The notes under the pieces are model-generated. The model did no database searches and was not told the DNA's origin. It was given only the letters and a program-made list of their open reading frames with translations. This document shows positions 63,801 to 64,000 of a stretch of 64,000 nt of DNA, piece after piece. Location of the stretch: contig NZ_JAJOZB010000001.1 of the NCBI RefSeq assembly GCF_023701745.1, forward strand, positions 3,664,501 to 3,728,500, in the 5' to 3' direction. The DNA is from Streptomyces sp. RKAG293. GTDB taxonomy: Bacteria; Actinomycetota; Actinomycetes; Streptomycetales; Streptomycetaceae. Numbering within the stretch: the stretch's first letter is position 1; every line of letters begins with the position of its first letter. The position numbers were made by a program, and so were the translations under genes.

Positions 63801-64000
63801 AGAGCAGTTGGCCGCCGTTGTCGTACGTGGAGGTCGAGTGACCGGTGTCCGGGTCGTCCTGCGCGTACCGGCGGCCCAGCAGGTCGTAGGTGTTGGACCA
63901 GGTGTGCCCGGCTCCGTCGTCCTGGGTGAGCTGGCGGCCCGACACGTCATAGGTGTACGTGGCGGTGTCGGCGGGTCCGCCGGGCGTGGCGCCGTGGTAG
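60865..64000 (-). CDS. Rhs-repeat polymorphic toxin with HINT domain and EndoU-like C-terminus (N-terminus outside window)
   Basis: About 1,045 visible residues, open at the window edge. From about 62180 to 64000 there are YD/Rhs repeats (for example YTYDELGR, FTYDQQTH, DYTYDSAGN) ending in the Rhs core boundary with GRFLTPDP and SDPSGL. A helical pretoxin segment follows, then a HINT self-splicing/cleavage domain (about 61189-61635) beginning CSVHSFTAGTGVLLADG and ending VLVHNC. The last 107 residues (60865-61188) form the toxin: HILEGH, FPENWTHDDILDAVADVA and the C-terminal HTAFP fit bacterial EndoU RNases. HINT would release the toxin. The immunity gene follows at once. Toxin family is inferred from motifs. 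Confidence 0.88.
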   Translation of the reverse strand, partial: YHGATPGGPADTATYTYDVSGRQLTQDDGAGHTWSNTYDLLGRRYAQDDPDTGHSTSTYDNGGQLLSATDARGKSVSYTYDELGRKTASYDTTGGAAPSSGNQLASWAYDSLKKGLPTSSTRYADGAAYTSKVVGYDSHGWPTASALIVPPEEGALAGSYVTQNQYNPTGTLLSYTDANPSTSLLPQETVTYGYDEFGRQKSAGSTTLAASLSWTEFDEPYQYTLGASGNFTQQTFTYDQQTHRVKDSFVVTAAGAKVADQTTYDYQPSGNVTRIRDGLGDGTTDTQCFTYDWAQRLSSAWTATDACAAAPAAGAATTVGSPLAAPAYWQSWTYDATGNRRSQTDHDLTGDATKDSVSTYTEAAAGKGPAHALSNVSTAGPGGPAGNTSTDYTYDSAGNIATRTSRAGTDTFTFNDEGKLADLARTGTAGSTKYLYDAGGSLLIRRDADSTVLFTGDQEITLKNGAAKSDGSRYISLGGQTVAVHTADSAGERVAYSISDRQGTAQLQIDAGTQQATRRQYKPFGESRTTAATWQGTRGYVGGEQDDATGLTNLGAREYDSSVGRFLTPDPVLVPGAPDSWNAYAYAGNSPVTSSDPSGLCPADLCGVGVPYADGSGRINQSGPIDPGNPDAGSCHNGKCSRPDGNPVGSNKASAADAARSQSESAAAERAAATAQAAATAARKSKQGLTSQIINLVGDLIGFNDAKSCFTEGDVMGCINTALNAVPWGKLFKAVKVAFKAFKVWRSLKRAETAIKDAEEAARAAEDIVKATHAQSEAREAVDAVAEACSVHSFTAGTGVLLADGSTKPIAEVQPGDTVKATDPQTGTTASEPVQKQIVTTDDTEFTDVTIAAAPTGPPSNITTTWHHPFWDATHHRWTDAKDLTPGTELRQPDGRTLTVLGVRNYHSTGITYDLTVTDLHTYFVLVGIAPVLVHNCGPGRELIGDERSDHILEGHAHPGAPGKTVFPENWTHDDILDAVADVATSPNSTRVWSKGSAKFAERTLRTRKGEPAIQDVTGVVNGVKILVRYEPLNDIVHTAFPLY

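Overview
The window is high-GC chromosomal DNA from a Streptomyces. This is an inference from the GC-rich third codon positions, frequent GTG starts, an SsgA-like sporulation protein, a tmRNA tag of the actinobacterial type, a DasR-like operator, and a gene order that matches my recollection of the S. coelicolor SCO2907 to SCO2970 stretch. Most of it is conserved core chromosome. The accessory parts are a cluster of secreted proteins (24.5-29.4 kb) and the right end (58-64 kb), which carries an XRE/DUF397 module and an Rhs polymorphic toxin locus.

Layout. 0-4.3 kb: the end of an N-acetylglucosamine PTS permease, a metallo-beta-lactamase-fold hydrolase, a membrane-anchored PemK-like protein, and the sulfur-carrier cysteine pathway mec-cysO-cysM with a short cysteine-containing leader peptide between mec and cysO. 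4.3-12 kb: amino-acid permease, DUF2017-clpS, NAD salvage genes pncB and pncA, and a secreted M6 metalloprotease. 12-18.8 kb: two RDD membrane proteins (the first frameshifted), ssgG, a GlcD-like flavoprotein, HPPD, and a divergent Lrp/AsnC regulator. 18.8-24.3 kb: a four-gene glycine-betaine/choline-type ABC importer, a Lon-like secreted protease and an IclR regulator. 24.5-29.4 kb: two related secreted Ig-like/IPT proteins in tandem (the second frameshifted in its signal peptide) and a small secreted protein. 29.5-40.8 kb: SF2 helicase, MFS exporter, tRNA-Cys, an unusual three-subunit xanthine-dehydrogenase-like enzyme, a GH20 hexosaminidase with a dre-like operator, DUF3039 and YqgE. 41-53.5 kb: murA, HU, ACT-containing malic enzyme, HelD, a CGNR regulator, nnaR-narK, a LysR regulator and an MFS protein. 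53.6-58 kb: ssrA, smpB, an S41 protease, ftsX, ftsE and a small zinc-ribbon membrane protein. 58-64 kb: an ATPase/Scr1-type HTH/DUF397 module, a lipoprotein, a MafI-like immunity protein, and the C-terminal part of an Rhs protein carrying a HINT domain and an EndoU-like toxin tip.

How the genes work together. Mec, CysO and CysM form one cysteine biosynthesis route. CysO has an 11-residue tail after its di-glycine that Mec would have to remove, and the leader peptide suggests cysteine-responsive attenuation of cysO-cysM. The PTS permease and the hexosaminidase belong to GlcNAc use under DasR. ssrA and smpB provide ribosome rescue. FtsE and FtsX act in cell-wall hydrolase control. The Rhs, MafI and possibly lipoprotein genes look like one contact-toxin operon.

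Two coding sequences need a single extra base in a C/G homopolymer to be intact. These could be real mutations or assembly errors, and the sequence alone does not decide. All statements about homologues come from memory of protein families, without database searches.
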